Shown one piece after another: positions 1-9,002 of a DNA stretch of 64,000 nucleotides. The position numbers and the translations under genes are program-made. Below the pieces are notes generated by a model, which searched no databases, had not been told where the DNA came from, and worked only from the letters and a program-made list of their open reading frames with translations. The stretch comes from Candidatus Dormiibacterota bacterium (GTDB lineage: Bacteria > Chloroflexota > Dormibacteria > Dormibacterales > Dormibacteraceae): positions 62,001-126,000 of the forward strand of contig PNAG01000021.1 of assembly GCA_003169845.1 (NCBI GenBank), in the 5' to 3' direction. Position 1 is the first letter of the stretch. The number at the start of each line of letters is the position of its first letter.

Positions 1-1
1 G

Positions 2-649
2 CAGCAGGCCAGGCGAGAGCGCCCTCTTGTTGCGGGAGCGCTCCTCGCGTTCGCCTTGATGCTCAAGCCTCAGGACGTCTTCCTCGTCCCGGTCGCGCTG
101 CTGGTCAGCGGCAGGATGCCGGTCTTCCTGGCGTTCCTGGGATCGGCGGCCGTGTTGACCCTGGCCTTTGTGCTCGCCCTCGGGTCGACCGGTATCGGCG
201 GTTTCCTGAGCGCGACGGCACTCGTGCAATCAGACCCGGTACATCAGTACGACACGCTTGCTTTCATCTTCGGAATCGGGCCCGCGACCTACGCGACGGA
301 GCTGGCGCTCGGAGCCGTCGCCATAGCTGTCGCATATTTCCGGCGCGCAGAGCTCGACGCCGTGTTCGCGCTTGGCGTGCTGGGCTCGGTGATGGCAAGC
401 CCCCACCTGCACCAGCCCGATTACGCGCTCAACGTCCTTGCCGCGTGGCTGGTCCTCCGGACGGGGCCCGGCCTCGCGCACAGGGTCTGGCTCGTGGCAG
501 GCATCCCGGCCTGCCAGTTCACTTCGATCGGGCTCCCCTTGCCACAGCTCCTCTGGCAGACGGCGTGGCTGGGCCTGATTGCGCGTGACGCCGTGGATCG
601 GAAGCCGAAGGACCTGGTCCTGGCCGACCAACCCCAGGGCGCCGGCTGA
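2..649 (+). CDS. Membrane protein, GT87/DUF2029-like (5' end outside window)
   Basis: The reading frame is open from the window edge, so the N-terminus is missing. What remains is about 215 residues with several hydrophobic helices. An early LKPQD motif resembles the LKPQ motif of polyprenol-phosphate-mannose-dependent GT87 (DUF2029) glycosyltransferases, and a later HQPDYALNVLAAWL stretch looks like the SPHxHxxD..L segment of the same family. The closely following gene begins two bases after this stop, so the two are probably cotranscribed. The GT87 assignment is from motif resemblance only; another polytopic membrane enzyme is possible. Confidence 0.6.
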   Translation, partial: QQARRERPLVAGALLAFALMLKPQDVFLVPVALLVSGRMPVFLAFLGSAAVLTLAFVLALGSTGIGGFLSATALVQSDPVHQYDTLAFIFGIGPATYATELALGAVAIAVAYFRRAELDAVFALGVLGSVMASPHLHQPDYALNVLAAWLVLRTGPGLAHRVWLVAGIPACQFTSIGLPLPQLLWQTAWLGLIARDAVDRKPKDLVLADQPQGAG

Positions 650-650
650 G

Positions 651-1451
651 TTGGACCGGAAGTCGCAGGTCGTCAGAAAGGTACCGGCCATCACCGCTCA
701 TTTCTGGGCCGTCAAGATCCTCACCACGGCCATGGGGGAGGCTCTGTCCGACTACCTGGTCCACACGATCGACCCCTACTTTGCGGTCGGCCTCGGCGCG
801 TCCGGCCTGGTCGTCGCGCTCGCGCTGCAGTTCTATGTCCGCCGGTATGTCGCGCCCATCTACTGGTTCGCGGTCGCGATGGTGGCGGTTTTCGGCACGA
901 TGTGCGCCGATGCTGCCCACATCGAGCTGAAGATTCCATACGCGACGTCCGCGTCACTGTGCGCGGCAGGCCTTGCAGTCATTTTCATCGTGTGGTACCT
1001 GAGCGAGAGAACGCTCTCCATCCACAGCATCAATACGCCGCGACGAGAGATGTTCTACTGGGCGGCCGTGCTCGCCACGTTTGCAATGGGCACTGCGGTC
1101 GGAGACATGAGCGCGTATACATTGCACCTCGGCTGGTTCACGTCAGGCGTGCTGTTCACGGTCATCTTCTCCGTTCCGATGCTGTCTCGCCGTGTATTCG
1201 GGCTCAACGAAGTTTTCGCGTTCTGGTTCGCGTACATAATCACCCGGCCGTTGGGCGCGTCGTACGCAGACTGGCTGGGCGTGCCGCAGAGTCTTGGCGG
1301 TCTCAACTACGGGCGCGGAACGGTCGCCGCCGGCCTGACGATCGCGATTGTTGTCTGGGTCGCCTACCTGTGGATCACGAAAGTCGACGTCGAAAGTGCC
1401 GGCGCGGCCCACACGGGCGCACCAAGCCCCGTCTTGGAAGACGGAGCTTGA
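651..1451 (+). CDS. COG4705-type multi-pass membrane protein
   Basis: About 266 residues with some seven to eight hydrophobic helices. The opening KVPAITAHFWAVKILTTAMG and the repeated xMGEALSDYL / AMGTAVGDM segments match the pattern of the COG4705 'membrane-anchored' family, whose function is unknown. The TTG at 651 is preferred over the upstream GTG-type extension because family members begin only a few residues before KVP and because it lies two bases after the preceding stop, as expected for coupled translation. Residues 25-250 contain two internally similar halves (FWAVKI.../FYWAAVL...), suggesting an internal duplication. Confidence 0.75.
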   Translation: MDRKSQVVRKVPAITAHFWAVKILTTAMGEALSDYLVHTIDPYFAVGLGASGLVVALALQFYVRRYVAPIYWFAVAMVAVFGTMCADAAHIELKIPYATSASLCAAGLAVIFIVWYLSERTLSIHSINTPRREMFYWAAVLATFAMGTAVGDMSAYTLHLGWFTSGVLFTVIFSVPMLSRRVFGLNEVFAFWFAYIITRPLGASYADWLGVPQSLGGLNYGRGTVAAGLTIAIVVWVAYLWITKVDVESAGAAHTGAPSPVLEDGA

Positions 1452-1481
1452 TGGCCCACGCTGACGCTAGAGGCCGATTGT

Positions 1482-3344
1482 TTACGGATAGCTGACCACG
1501 GTCACCGGGGTGTCCGGGTTCGCGACGGTCGACGATCCCCCGGTCTCGTTGACCACGTGGAGGATGCCGCCACTCCCGTTCACCTTGTCGAGAAAGATGG
1601 TCAGCAGGTCGTGGAGGCTGCCCGCAGGAAGCAGGCTCGGCACCTCGAATGCCCGCTCCGCGTAGATGTTCACGTGCTGGTTGAAGAAGCTGTAGCTTCC
1701 CATGCCGTAACCAGCAAAGCTGGTCACGCTGTCAGCGACCTTGAAAGCCGCGTAGCCGTCGACTCCTGGCGCCTCCATCCAGGCAGCCTGGCTGGGTACG
1801 TCGTAGGGCATCTCGTTCTGGAAGAAGACGTCTTCGCCGCCGTTGCCGTTCCAGATCACCTCGTACTTCTGGAAGTGCTCGACGAACAGGCCGTAAGCGG
1901 TGACGTTGTCGCCGTTGACGATGACGCCGGTGTCTGCGGTGTTGGTGGTCCACCCCACGCCGTTGCCGTGGTCCGCGCGCCACGCCCACACGTCGTCGAG
2001 GATGACGTTGTTGCTGTTCACGACCAGGCTGGTCGTCGCATTGCCGGCCGCCGCGCCGCCGATGCGGAAGAACACGTCAGACAGCGCGGATGGGTCCGAC
2101 GCCTCGTTGTCGCTGCGCGCGTGCCCATCTCCGACCTGGAGAAGGACCGAGGAGTTGGTCGCTCCGGCGTCGAAAAGGACGCCCGAGATGAGCATTCCTT
2201 TCGCGCTCGCGACGGTCATCGCCGCGTTTCCATTGGTCGGGACCAGGGTGGGAAATCCGAGCCCAAGCACGACCGAGTCGGGACGGGTCACGTCGATAGG
2301 CTGCTCGAGCTTGTAGACGCCAGGCGTGAGGATGAGGTCCTTGCCGTGATGTATCGCTGCATTGATGGTCGCGGCCGAGTCAGACGGCTGCGCGATGAAG
2401 AAGTTGCCGATTGGAAGCGACGTGCCGGGGGTCGGTCCACTTGTCCACGACGGCCCGGCGCTATTTTGCTGAGCTGACGGAGCGAAGACGTTGTAGCTGC
2501 CGCCGGCGTCCTGGTACAGGAACGGCGCCTCGCGCGTCACGCGGCTGGTGGCCAGCGTGGTGAACGGCGGGTTCGGGAAGCTCTGTGCGGGCACGTTGCC
2601 GGTGTCGCCGGAGAAGACCTGGTTCCAGACTGCGTTGGTCCAGCCGTCGAGCTGGCTGTTGCGGACCAGGAACTGCTGCTGCGTGCCGTTCACGACCGTG
2701 CTGCCCGTGAACTCTGAATCGGCGATGAACCCGCCGCTGGTGAAGCCCGTGTTGCAGTAGTCGAAGAGAAAGAGCAGCCCGTTGATGTGGACGCGCCGGA
2801 TTGGCGCTGCCTGCGAAATGGCGTACAGGTCGTTCGAATTCGCGCAGCCGGGGTCTTCCGGCGGCGCGGGGGCGTACGCAGGGTGCGAGCTGGGGAGCAC
2901 GATGTTGAGGGTCAGGTTAGACACCGACCTCCAGAAGTTGTTGAGCCCGGTGCAAGCGCCGAAGCACTGATTGAACGACTCGATCGCCCCGTTGATGACC
3001 ACGTCGTTCGGGCTCAGTCCGAGTCCCGCGACGCTCGTGTAGTAGCCGACCTGGAAGACCAGTGGGTGGGATGCCGAGCCATAGGTTCCTGGTTCGAAGA
3101 GAAGCGCGAAGCGCTGAGTCCCAAACTGGTTGTTCACCTGTTGGCCGGACACCGAGTCGAGGGTCGCCTGGACCAGGCTCTGGGGCATGCTCGGAGTGAG
3201 GATGCGCACATTCGAGCCAAAGTCCGGACCGGCAGACGAGGCCAGCGCCGTCGTCGCGGCAGCGCCCGCCGTAACAATTGAGGCGCCGATCACAATGGCG
3301 CCGGTCACAAGAATCGAATGCAATCGGGAAAGCAACGTTCGCAT
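1482..3344 (-). CDS. Secreted beta-helix protein (GH55-like)
   Basis: About 620 residues. The N-terminus has a basic start, a long hydrophobic stretch and an AxA-type cleavage region near residue 37, so it is probably exported by Sec. The body is rich in short beta-turn repeats (GLGLSPNDVVING, VLGLGFPTL, LLISGVLFDAG) typical of two-lobed right-handed beta-helix enzymes such as GH55 beta-1,3-glucanases and their uncharacterised relatives. I cannot point to catalytic residues with confidence. It is the last gene of the oligosaccharide operon, so a role in polysaccharide attack is inferred from context. The inner ATG at 3344 is chosen because GGAG lies six bases before it; the ATG at 3350 would abut the Shine-Dalgarno. 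Confidence 0.75.
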   Translation of the reverse strand: MRTLLSRLHSILVTGAIVIGASIVTAGAAATTALASSAGPDFGSNVRILTPSMPQSLVQATLDSVSGQQVNNQFGTQRFALLFEPGTYGSASHPLVFQVGYYTSVAGLGLSPNDVVINGAIESFNQCFGACTGLNNFWRSVSNLTLNIVLPSSHPAYAPAPPEDPGCANSNDLYAISQAAPIRRVHINGLLFLFDYCNTGFTSGGFIADSEFTGSTVVNGTQQQFLVRNSQLDGWTNAVWNQVFSGDTGNVPAQSFPNPPFTTLATSRVTREAPFLYQDAGGSYNVFAPSAQQNSAGPSWTSGPTPGTSLPIGNFFIAQPSDSAATINAAIHHGKDLILTPGVYKLEQPIDVTRPDSVVLGLGFPTLVPTNGNAAMTVASAKGMLISGVLFDAGATNSSVLLQVGDGHARSDNEASDPSALSDVFFRIGGAAAGNATTSLVVNSNNVILDDVWAWRADHGNGVGWTTNTADTGVIVNGDNVTAYGLFVEHFQKYEVIWNGNGGEDVFFQNEMPYDVPSQAAWMEAPGVDGYAAFKVADSVTSFAGYGMGSYSFFNQHVNIYAERAFEVPSLLPAGSLHDLLTIFLDKVNGSGGILHVVNETGGSSTVANPDTPVTVVSYP

Positions 3345-3421
3345 GCGCATCTCCTCATCTACCGATCTATCCAGTCACCGCAGATTCGGTGGCCCCCACT
3401 CAGCCGTGCCCCAGCTCTACT

Positions 3422-5875
3422 TCATCGCAACACCACCTGGCTGCTGAGCCTGAGGTCTCGCGAGGAACGGCCCGCTCTCAGCATGTACGCGCCCGGGTTC
3501 CAGACCCATTCACGACGAGCCTCATCGAAGCGGGCAAACTTGCGCGCCGGCACCGTCAATCGCACGCCGGTCTTGGTGCCCGGCGCGGCATCGACCGTGC
3601 CGAACCCGGCGAGGACGCGAAGCGGGCGGCGCGGGTCGTCGTCAGGTGCCTCGAGGTAGATCTGCACGACCTCACGGCCGGGGCGCTTCCCCGAGTTCTG
3701 GACCGTCACCACGAGTTGAAGGTCCTCTCCGCCTCTGATCGAATCGGCCGCAAGCGAAATCGACTCGTAAGTCCAGTCGGTGTAGCCGAGACCGTGGCCG
3801 AAGGCGAAATGCGGCTCGGTACCGGTCCGGTCGTACCCCCTATAGCCGACCAGCAAGCCCTCGTGGTAGACGAGGTCGCCTGCCTCCGGGTGAGCGCGGA
3901 GAACCGGCGAATCCACCTCCTCGCGAGGCACCGTGACCGGAAGCCGTCCGGCCGGCTCGGCGATACCCAGCAGCGTATCCGCCAGCGCCTCGCCAAACGC
4001 CTGGCCCGGAAACCACACCTGGATGACGGCCGCGACCTGCTCCGCCCACGGCATCAGGACCGGCATGCCGGAATTGACCACGACGACGGTGTTCGGATTG
4101 GCGACTGCGACCCTTCTCACCAGCTCGTCCTGCCGGCCGGGGAGCGCCATCGTCTCCTTGTCGTAACCCTCGCTCTCGGTCCCTTCCGCCGAGCCGATCA
4201 CGACCACGGCGACATCAGCATCGCCCGCGGCCCGGGCGGCGTCCTCGATCAATTCCTCGTCGTCCAGCTGCGGCGCGATGCCCAGGCGCATGGTCACGAA
4301 TCGTTTTTCGGGCTGGTAGTCGAGGCGCACGTCCACCTCGCGTCCGGCTTCGAGGCTGATCGGCACGCGCAGCTCGGGGGGACGCCCGAGAGCCTCCACC
4401 GTTTCGCCTGGAAACAGGCTTGTTGCCTCGGCCAGAAGAGACCCGTTGACGGTCACGCGCATGCGGCCGGCTCCGGCTGCGCCGAGGACGTGTGGCCCAT
4501 CGGCTTCCGGACGAAACACGGCCCGCATCACGACCTCCGAACCGGGGACGTGCACAGCCGCGGGAAGGCCGTCCCACCATGTTGCGACGCTATTCGGGAT
4601 GGGAGCGTCATAGACGACTTCGCCGTCGGAGCTCCGAATCTCGAGGCGGACGCCTGGCTTTCCACTGACCGGGTCGCGCAGCGTTCCGTCCAACGGGGAG
4701 GGGACGGTCGTGTTGGTGAGACAGCCCTGATGCACGCTGACTCTGATCGCGTCTCCGAGGGCCCGACGCAGCGATTCAGCAAGCTGGACGCGCACCGAAG
4801 GCAGCACGCGGACGCTGCCCCCGCCCTGAGTCTGCGGCTCGATCGCGTTGGGACCGATCAGGGCAACACTCCGCAAGTTGCGTTTCTTCAGCGGCAGCAG
4901 ACCGCGCCCGTTGCTCAGCAGGACAAACGATCGCGATGTGACCTTGGCCAGCAGTTTGGGGTCGACCAGCTCTGGAAGTGGCGCGGCCATGTTTCCGTTG
5001 AAGCCGCCGACCCGGCGCGCGAGGGAGAAGATGCGTGAGACCTTGTCGTCGATCTCGGCCTCGGGCACGGCGCCGTTGCGAACCGCAGCGACGAGCTTGT
5101 CTCCCCATGGTCCGTCGGGCCCAGGCATCACGAGGTCGAGTCCGGCCAGCGCGCTCGGCACGGTCGTCGTCGTGGCAGACCAGTCGGAGATCACCACGCC
5201 GGTGAACCCCCAGTCCGACTTGAGAACGTCGTGGAGAAGGATCGCGTTGGCAGTCATGGTCGGGCCGTTGACGGCGTTGTAAGCAGCCATGACGAGAAAG
5301 ACGCCGGCTTCCCCGACGCACGCTTCGAACGGCGGAAGGTACATCTCCCTGAGCACGCCCTCGGAAATTCGGGCGACGTACGAGCGCCGCTCGGTCTCCG
5401 AGTCGTTGGCGACATAGTGCTTCGCAGTGGCGCCAACACCAGCCCGCTGCACGCCGCGCACGTAGGCCACTGCGATGCGTGAAGTCAGCAGGGGGTCTTC
5501 CGAAAAGCATTCGAAACCGCGGCCGCTGAGCGGGGTTCGAATGATGTTCATGGTGGGAGCGAGGAGAACATCCACGCCTTTGCTGCGGGCTTCCTGGCCC
5601 AGTGCGGTCGCGATCTCTTCGACGAGATCAACATCCCATGTCGCGGCGATTGCGACCGGGCAGGGCAACGATGTCGAAGGATTGGAAGGATCGAAGCGCA
5701 TCCCTCTAACCCCGGCCGGCCCGTCGGAAGTAATCATCGGACGCAGCCCGACGAGGCTCTCGCCGTGCAGCGCCCAGGAGTCCGCGCCCGTCAGTAGACG
5801 GACCTTCTGCTCCAGGGTGAGGCGGGCGACCAGGCCCGACTCTTCGCCGCGGACACCTGTGGGACCAACAGTCAT
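3422..5875 (-). CDS. Glycoside hydrolase family 3 beta-glucosidase
   Basis: About 817 residues, the normal size for a multi-domain GH3 enzyme. Domain order is a TIM-like domain (about 10-300), a flavodoxin-like domain interrupted by a PA14-type insert (about 395-530), and a C-terminal fibronectin-III-like domain. KHYVANDSE is the substrate-binding KH motif. The Asp in VVISDWSA (about residue 231) is the catalytic nucleophile, and the SAEGTESEGYDKE segment carries the probable acid/base Glu. There is no signal peptide, so it should act in the cytoplasm on imported oligosaccharides, in line with the transporter genes upstream in the same operon. ATG 5875 is preceded by AAGGAG eight bases upstream, which rules out the longer frame. 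Confidence 0.93.
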   Translation of the reverse strand: MTVGPTGVRGEESGLVARLTLEQKVRLLTGADSWALHGESLVGLRPMITSDGPAGVRGMRFDPSNPSTSLPCPVAIAATWDVDLVEEIATALGQEARSKGVDVLLAPTMNIIRTPLSGRGFECFSEDPLLTSRIAVAYVRGVQRAGVGATAKHYVANDSETERRSYVARISEGVLREMYLPPFEACVGEAGVFLVMAAYNAVNGPTMTANAILLHDVLKSDWGFTGVVISDWSATTTTVPSALAGLDLVMPGPDGPWGDKLVAAVRNGAVPEAEIDDKVSRIFSLARRVGGFNGNMAAPLPELVDPKLLAKVTSRSFVLLSNGRGLLPLKKRNLRSVALIGPNAIEPQTQGGGSVRVLPSVRVQLAESLRRALGDAIRVSVHQGCLTNTTVPSPLDGTLRDPVSGKPGVRLEIRSSDGEVVYDAPIPNSVATWWDGLPAAVHVPGSEVVMRAVFRPEADGPHVLGAAGAGRMRVTVNGSLLAEATSLFPGETVEALGRPPELRVPISLEAGREVDVRLDYQPEKRFVTMRLGIAPQLDDEELIEDAARAAGDADVAVVVIGSAEGTESEGYDKETMALPGRQDELVRRVAVANPNTVVVVNSGMPVLMPWAEQVAAVIQVWFPGQAFGEALADTLLGIAEPAGRLPVTVPREEVDSPVLRAHPEAGDLVYHEGLLVGYRGYDRTGTEPHFAFGHGLGYTDWTYESISLAADSIRGGEDLQLVVTVQNSGKRPGREVVQIYLEAPDDDPRRPLRVLAGFGTVDAAPGTKTGVRLTVPARKFARFDEARREWVWNPGAYMLRAGRSSRDLRLSSQVVLR

Positions 5876-5900
5876 GGACGATCTCCTTGGGTGTGGGTGA

Positions 5901-5929
5901 GTCGCGGCCGGCACGCTGCCGGCCGCGAC
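5901..5929 (-). terminator. Perfect intercistronic hairpin after binding-protein gene
   Basis: Thirteen bases (5901-5913) pair perfectly with 5917-5929 around a three-base loop. It lies between the stop of the solute-binding protein gene and the start of the GH3 gene. No U-run follows on the minus strand, so full rho-independent termination is unlikely. Such hairpins after binding-protein genes usually protect the upstream mRNA from 3' decay, giving more binding protein than downstream enzyme. That role is inferred. Confidence 0.7.
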
Positions 5930-5947
5930 GAATTACGGTCCGTAAGG

Positions 5948-7741
5948 TCAGGAAACGGGCTTGAGCTGCATGAGGATGTACGGCATCTGCGGGTCGCTTG
6001 GCGACGGGTTCATGTACGGGTGCGACTGGTTGGGCCAGCCGGTGTACTTGGCGCTGCTGAAGACGTTCCAGTCCGCACCGTAGAGCAGGGGAGCTTCAGG
6101 AACCTGGTCCGACATGATCTTCTCGAGCGACTGGACGATCGGGTAGAGCGAGGCGGTGTCACTCGGATCGGTGCTTTCGTACTTGCGCAGAGCCGCGTCG
6201 GCCGCTGGGCTGGACCAGCCCTGGTAATGCGCGACCGAGTTCACGTCGGTGCTGTCGAACCAGTTCTGGTACTGGATGTAGGGGATGCTACCGCCGTTGC
6301 CCCAGTGGATTGCCGTCTGCCACTGAGAAGGCTGTGAGGTGATGTTGGTGTTCCAGTCGGAGTAGCCCTGGGCCGGCTTCGTGGTCACGTCCATGCCCAG
6401 TGGCTGGAGCTCCTGTGACATGAGAGCGGCGTTCTCCCAGTAGTCGGAGAAGGGAACCGGGTCGTAGACGGAGAACTTGATGATCTGGCCGCCCTTGGTC
6501 CAGCAGTTGGCGGTGTTGGTGCCGTCACAGTTCCCGCCCGACTTGAAAGTCCCGGTGCTGCTGTCGTAGCGGGACGTGGCAGGAGCGTTCCAGCCGCCTG
6601 CCTTGAGGATGTCGTACACGTCCATCCCCGCCGCCAGGCTGTCGGCCTTGGCCGTGGCCGCGTCGGGCACGCTGCCGCTGGTCGACAGGTCGCTCTTGAG
6701 GGTGCCGTCAGACGGAAGGAAGGCACTCTGGTTGGGCAGGATGAGCCCGCTCGATGAGCTCGCGGGCTGCTCGTAGCCCGATTCGCCGAGCAGAGCCAAC
6801 GCGTTGCGGTCGACGCCGTAGCTGACGGCCTTGCGGACCGCCACATCACCGATGCCGGTGGCGCCGCCGTAGCCGGGGTTCAGGTTGAACCAGAGCGTGA
6901 CGGTGCTGCCCGCGGCAAACCATGCGTGGTTGGTCAGAGGGTTGAGGTTGACGTAGTTGGCGTAGACGTTCGGGATGTCGTTCCCCGCCCAGTCCAGCTG
7001 GCCGCTCACGAGCGCGTCGCTCGCCGCGGCGTTGGTGGCGATGGATGGGGTGTCAATCTCGGATTCCGGCGGAGTCCCGCCCCAGTAGCTCGGGTTCGGC
7101 TTCCACTTGATCAGCGAGCTGGAGTAGCTCGCCAGCATGAAGGGCCCTGTGCCCACCGGGACCTTGATCGTCATCGTCGGGTTCGCGGCGATCTGGTCCG
7201 CGACCGACGCCTTCATCATGAAGGTGTTGCTGAGGATGTTGAACAGTCCTGTGTACTGCGCTGAAGCGAAGTGGAGGGTCACGGTGTTGCCGTTGACCGT
7301 CGGGTCCGACGCCTGGGTCGGAACGCCGCGAGTGTTGGCCTTCGGGTTTTCCATCATCTTGAAGGTGGCGGCGACGTCGGCCGGACCGAAGGCCGAGCCG
7401 TCGTTGAACTTCACGTTCGGACGGATCGTGACCTGCAGGTCTTTGCCGCCGTTCTGGAACGCGTACGCAGTCGCAAGCCATGGGTGCGTGCCGGCCGCGG
7501 TGGCGTCGAGCTGGTTGAACTCGATCAACGGCTCATTGACCAGGCTCCGGGTGCCCATGCTGGACGAGACCGAGTTGTTGTCGTACGGGTTGAAGTCTTC
7601 GGAGAAAGTGACCCCGGTGGTCGGTTCAGCGATGAGCGCTTTGCCTCCCGCCGTAGTCGCGCTGTTGTTCGATTGGCAGCTGCTCACGACAAGGGCGATG
7701 GTCGCCGCCCCGAGCAGGCCCTTGAAGAGTCGTCGATTCAT
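5948..7741 (-). CDS. ABC transporter solute-binding lipoprotein (family 5)
   Basis: About 597 residues with a lipoprotein signal: MNRRLFKGLLGAATIALVVSSC, with the lipidated Cys at residue 22. The mature part follows the DppA/OppA (SBP_bac_5) pattern, with the ADVAATFKMM and VRKAVSYGVDRNAL segments typical of the family. It should sit on the outer face of the membrane and deliver substrate to the permeases encoded just upstream. Given the GH3 and beta-helix genes, an oligosaccharide is more likely than a peptide; family 5 includes cello-oligosaccharide binders. ATG 7741 has GGAGG nine to thirteen bases upstream. Confidence 0.9.
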   Translation of the reverse strand: MNRRLFKGLLGAATIALVVSSCQSNNSATTAGGKALIAEPTTGVTFSEDFNPYDNNSVSSSMGTRSLVNEPLIEFNQLDATAAGTHPWLATAYAFQNGGKDLQVTIRPNVKFNDGSAFGPADVAATFKMMENPKANTRGVPTQASDPTVNGNTVTLHFASAQYTGLFNILSNTFMMKASVADQIAANPTMTIKVPVGTGPFMLASYSSSLIKWKPNPSYWGGTPPESEIDTPSIATNAAASDALVSGQLDWAGNDIPNVYANYVNLNPLTNHAWFAAGSTVTLWFNLNPGYGGATGIGDVAVRKAVSYGVDRNALALLGESGYEQPASSSSGLILPNQSAFLPSDGTLKSDLSTSGSVPDAATAKADSLAAGMDVYDILKAGGWNAPATSRYDSSTGTFKSGGNCDGTNTANCWTKGGQIIKFSVYDPVPFSDYWENAALMSQELQPLGMDVTTKPAQGYSDWNTNITSQPSQWQTAIHWGNGGSIPYIQYQNWFDSTDVNSVAHYQGWSSPAADAALRKYESTDPSDTASLYPIVQSLEKIMSDQVPEAPLLYGADWNVFSSAKYTGWPNQSHPYMNPSPSDPQMPYILMQLKPVS

Positions 7742-7910
7742 AGATCTGTCACCTCCGTGACGCGCGTCCTGAAGGCCGCGCAATTCTGACGGCTACCGCT
7801 ACAGGACCACCACCCTGTACGCACGCCCGAGCAGGAATCACCCTGCTGATCGCTCCCTCGGCATCGATAGCCGGCGGGGACCGAAACACCACAGTTAAGT
7901 CCAACTTTCC
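7742..7910. other. 169-bp gap between ATPase and binding-protein genes
   Basis: No convincing ORF. On the minus strand a six-bp inverted repeat (TACAGG/CCTGTA, near 7799-7818) could form a weak hairpin. The gap is the longest inside the operon and may hold a secondary promoter or processing site for the binding protein, but I could not identify clear -35/-10 boxes. Confidence 0.35.
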
Positions 7911-9002
7911 TCACCTCTTTATTGACTCCAAATGTTTTGGGTTGATCGAGTGGTTCGCCACGGGTCGAAACAGGCCGTTGTCGCCAGCGCCTCGTTCGGC
8001 GGAACCGGCGTGAAGCCAGCAAGCGGCGATATGGTCCGGCGAGACGGCGAAGCTCGGCGGGACCTGGCGCTGGCAGATGTCCATCGCGTGAGGACACCGC
8101 GGGTGGAACCTGCAGCCGCTCGGGGGGGCGAGCAGGCTCGGCGGCGCTCCACGCCCAGCCAGCCTGGGCGTCTCCTCCCGCTCGGGGTCGGGCGCGGCGG
8201 AAAGCAAGAGCTGCGTGTACGGGTGCGCCGCATGATCGGTCAGGCTCTCGCTGGGCGCCGCTTCGACGAGCTGCCCCGCGTACATCACGACGATGGTGTC
8301 CGCCAGGTAGCGCGCCGAGGCGATGTCGTGGGTGACATAGAGGATCGCCAGCTGCTCGCGATCGCGCAGGTCGGCGAGCAGGTTGAGCACGCCCAGGCGG
8401 ATGGAGACGTCGAGCATGGAGACGGGTTCGTCGGCAAGCAGCACTCGCGGTCGGACCGCCAGGGCGCGGGCGATGGCGACTCGCTGCCGCTGGCCGCCAG
8501 AGAGCTCGTATGGAAACTTGTTGAGAAAATGCGCCGCCGGCTCCAGGGCCACGCGCCGCAGAAGCTCCTCCGCCGCCTGGTCGACGTCGCCGTCCGCGAC
8601 GTGGTGGATCTTCAGGGGTCGGACCAACTGGTGACGCACGCGGTGCACCGGGTTCAACGAGGCAAACGGGTCCTGGAAGACCATCTGCACCTTCGCCGCG
8701 TAAGACCTCGGCCGGCCTTTCGGAGCCGGGGCGCCGTCCAGCAACACCTCTCCCGCGTCCGGCTTGACTATTTTGGCCAGCATCCGGGCGATGGTCGTTT
8801 TGCCTGCGCCGCTTTCTCCCACCAGGGCGGTTACTTTCCCCGCCTCGAGACGGACCGTTACCGCCTCGACCGCGTGCACCCGAGCTTTCCGGGCCAGCGG
8901 CCCGCGGGCCTGCCTCATCCAGAACGACTTCGTGAGCTCGCGACCCTCGAGCACCGCGGGGGCGGGCGTCGCGGGCGTTTCCATCGGTGCAGTTCCGTTC
9001 AC
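7911..9002 (-). CDS. Oligopeptide/oligosaccharide ABC transporter ATPase (OppF/DppF type)
   Basis: About 363 residues. Walker A is GESGAGKTT, the signature is LSGGQRQRVAIARAL, Walker B is VLLADEPVS, and there is a C-terminal oligopeptide-transporter extension with the CRFHPRCP cysteines seen in the OppF/DppF family. It starts with a GTG that overlaps the stop of the upstream fusion gene in a GTGA arrangement, so the two ATPase modules are translationally coupled. It powers uptake as the second nucleotide-binding subunit. Confidence 0.92.
   Translation of the reverse strand: MNGTAPMETPATPAPAVLEGRELTKSFWMRQARGPLARKARVHAVEAVTVRLEAGKVTALVGESGAGKTTIARMLAKIVKPDAGEVLLDGAPAPKGRPRSYAAKVQMVFQDPFASLNPVHRVRHQLVRPLKIHHVADGDVDQAAEELLRRVALEPAAHFLNKFPYELSGGQRQRVAIARALAVRPRVLLADEPVSMLDVSIRLGVLNLLADLRDREQLAILYVTHDIASARYLADTIVVMYAGQLVEAAPSESLTDHAAHPYTQLLLSAAPDPEREETPRLAGRGAPPSLLAPPSGCRFHPRCPHAMDICQRQVPPSFAVSPDHIAACWLHAGSAERGAGDNGLFRPVANHSINPKHLESIKR

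Noticed and set aside
3278..5038. Long plus-strand frame over the GH3 gene
   Set aside because: Antisense to a well-supported GH3 gene, Arg/His-rich with no family features.
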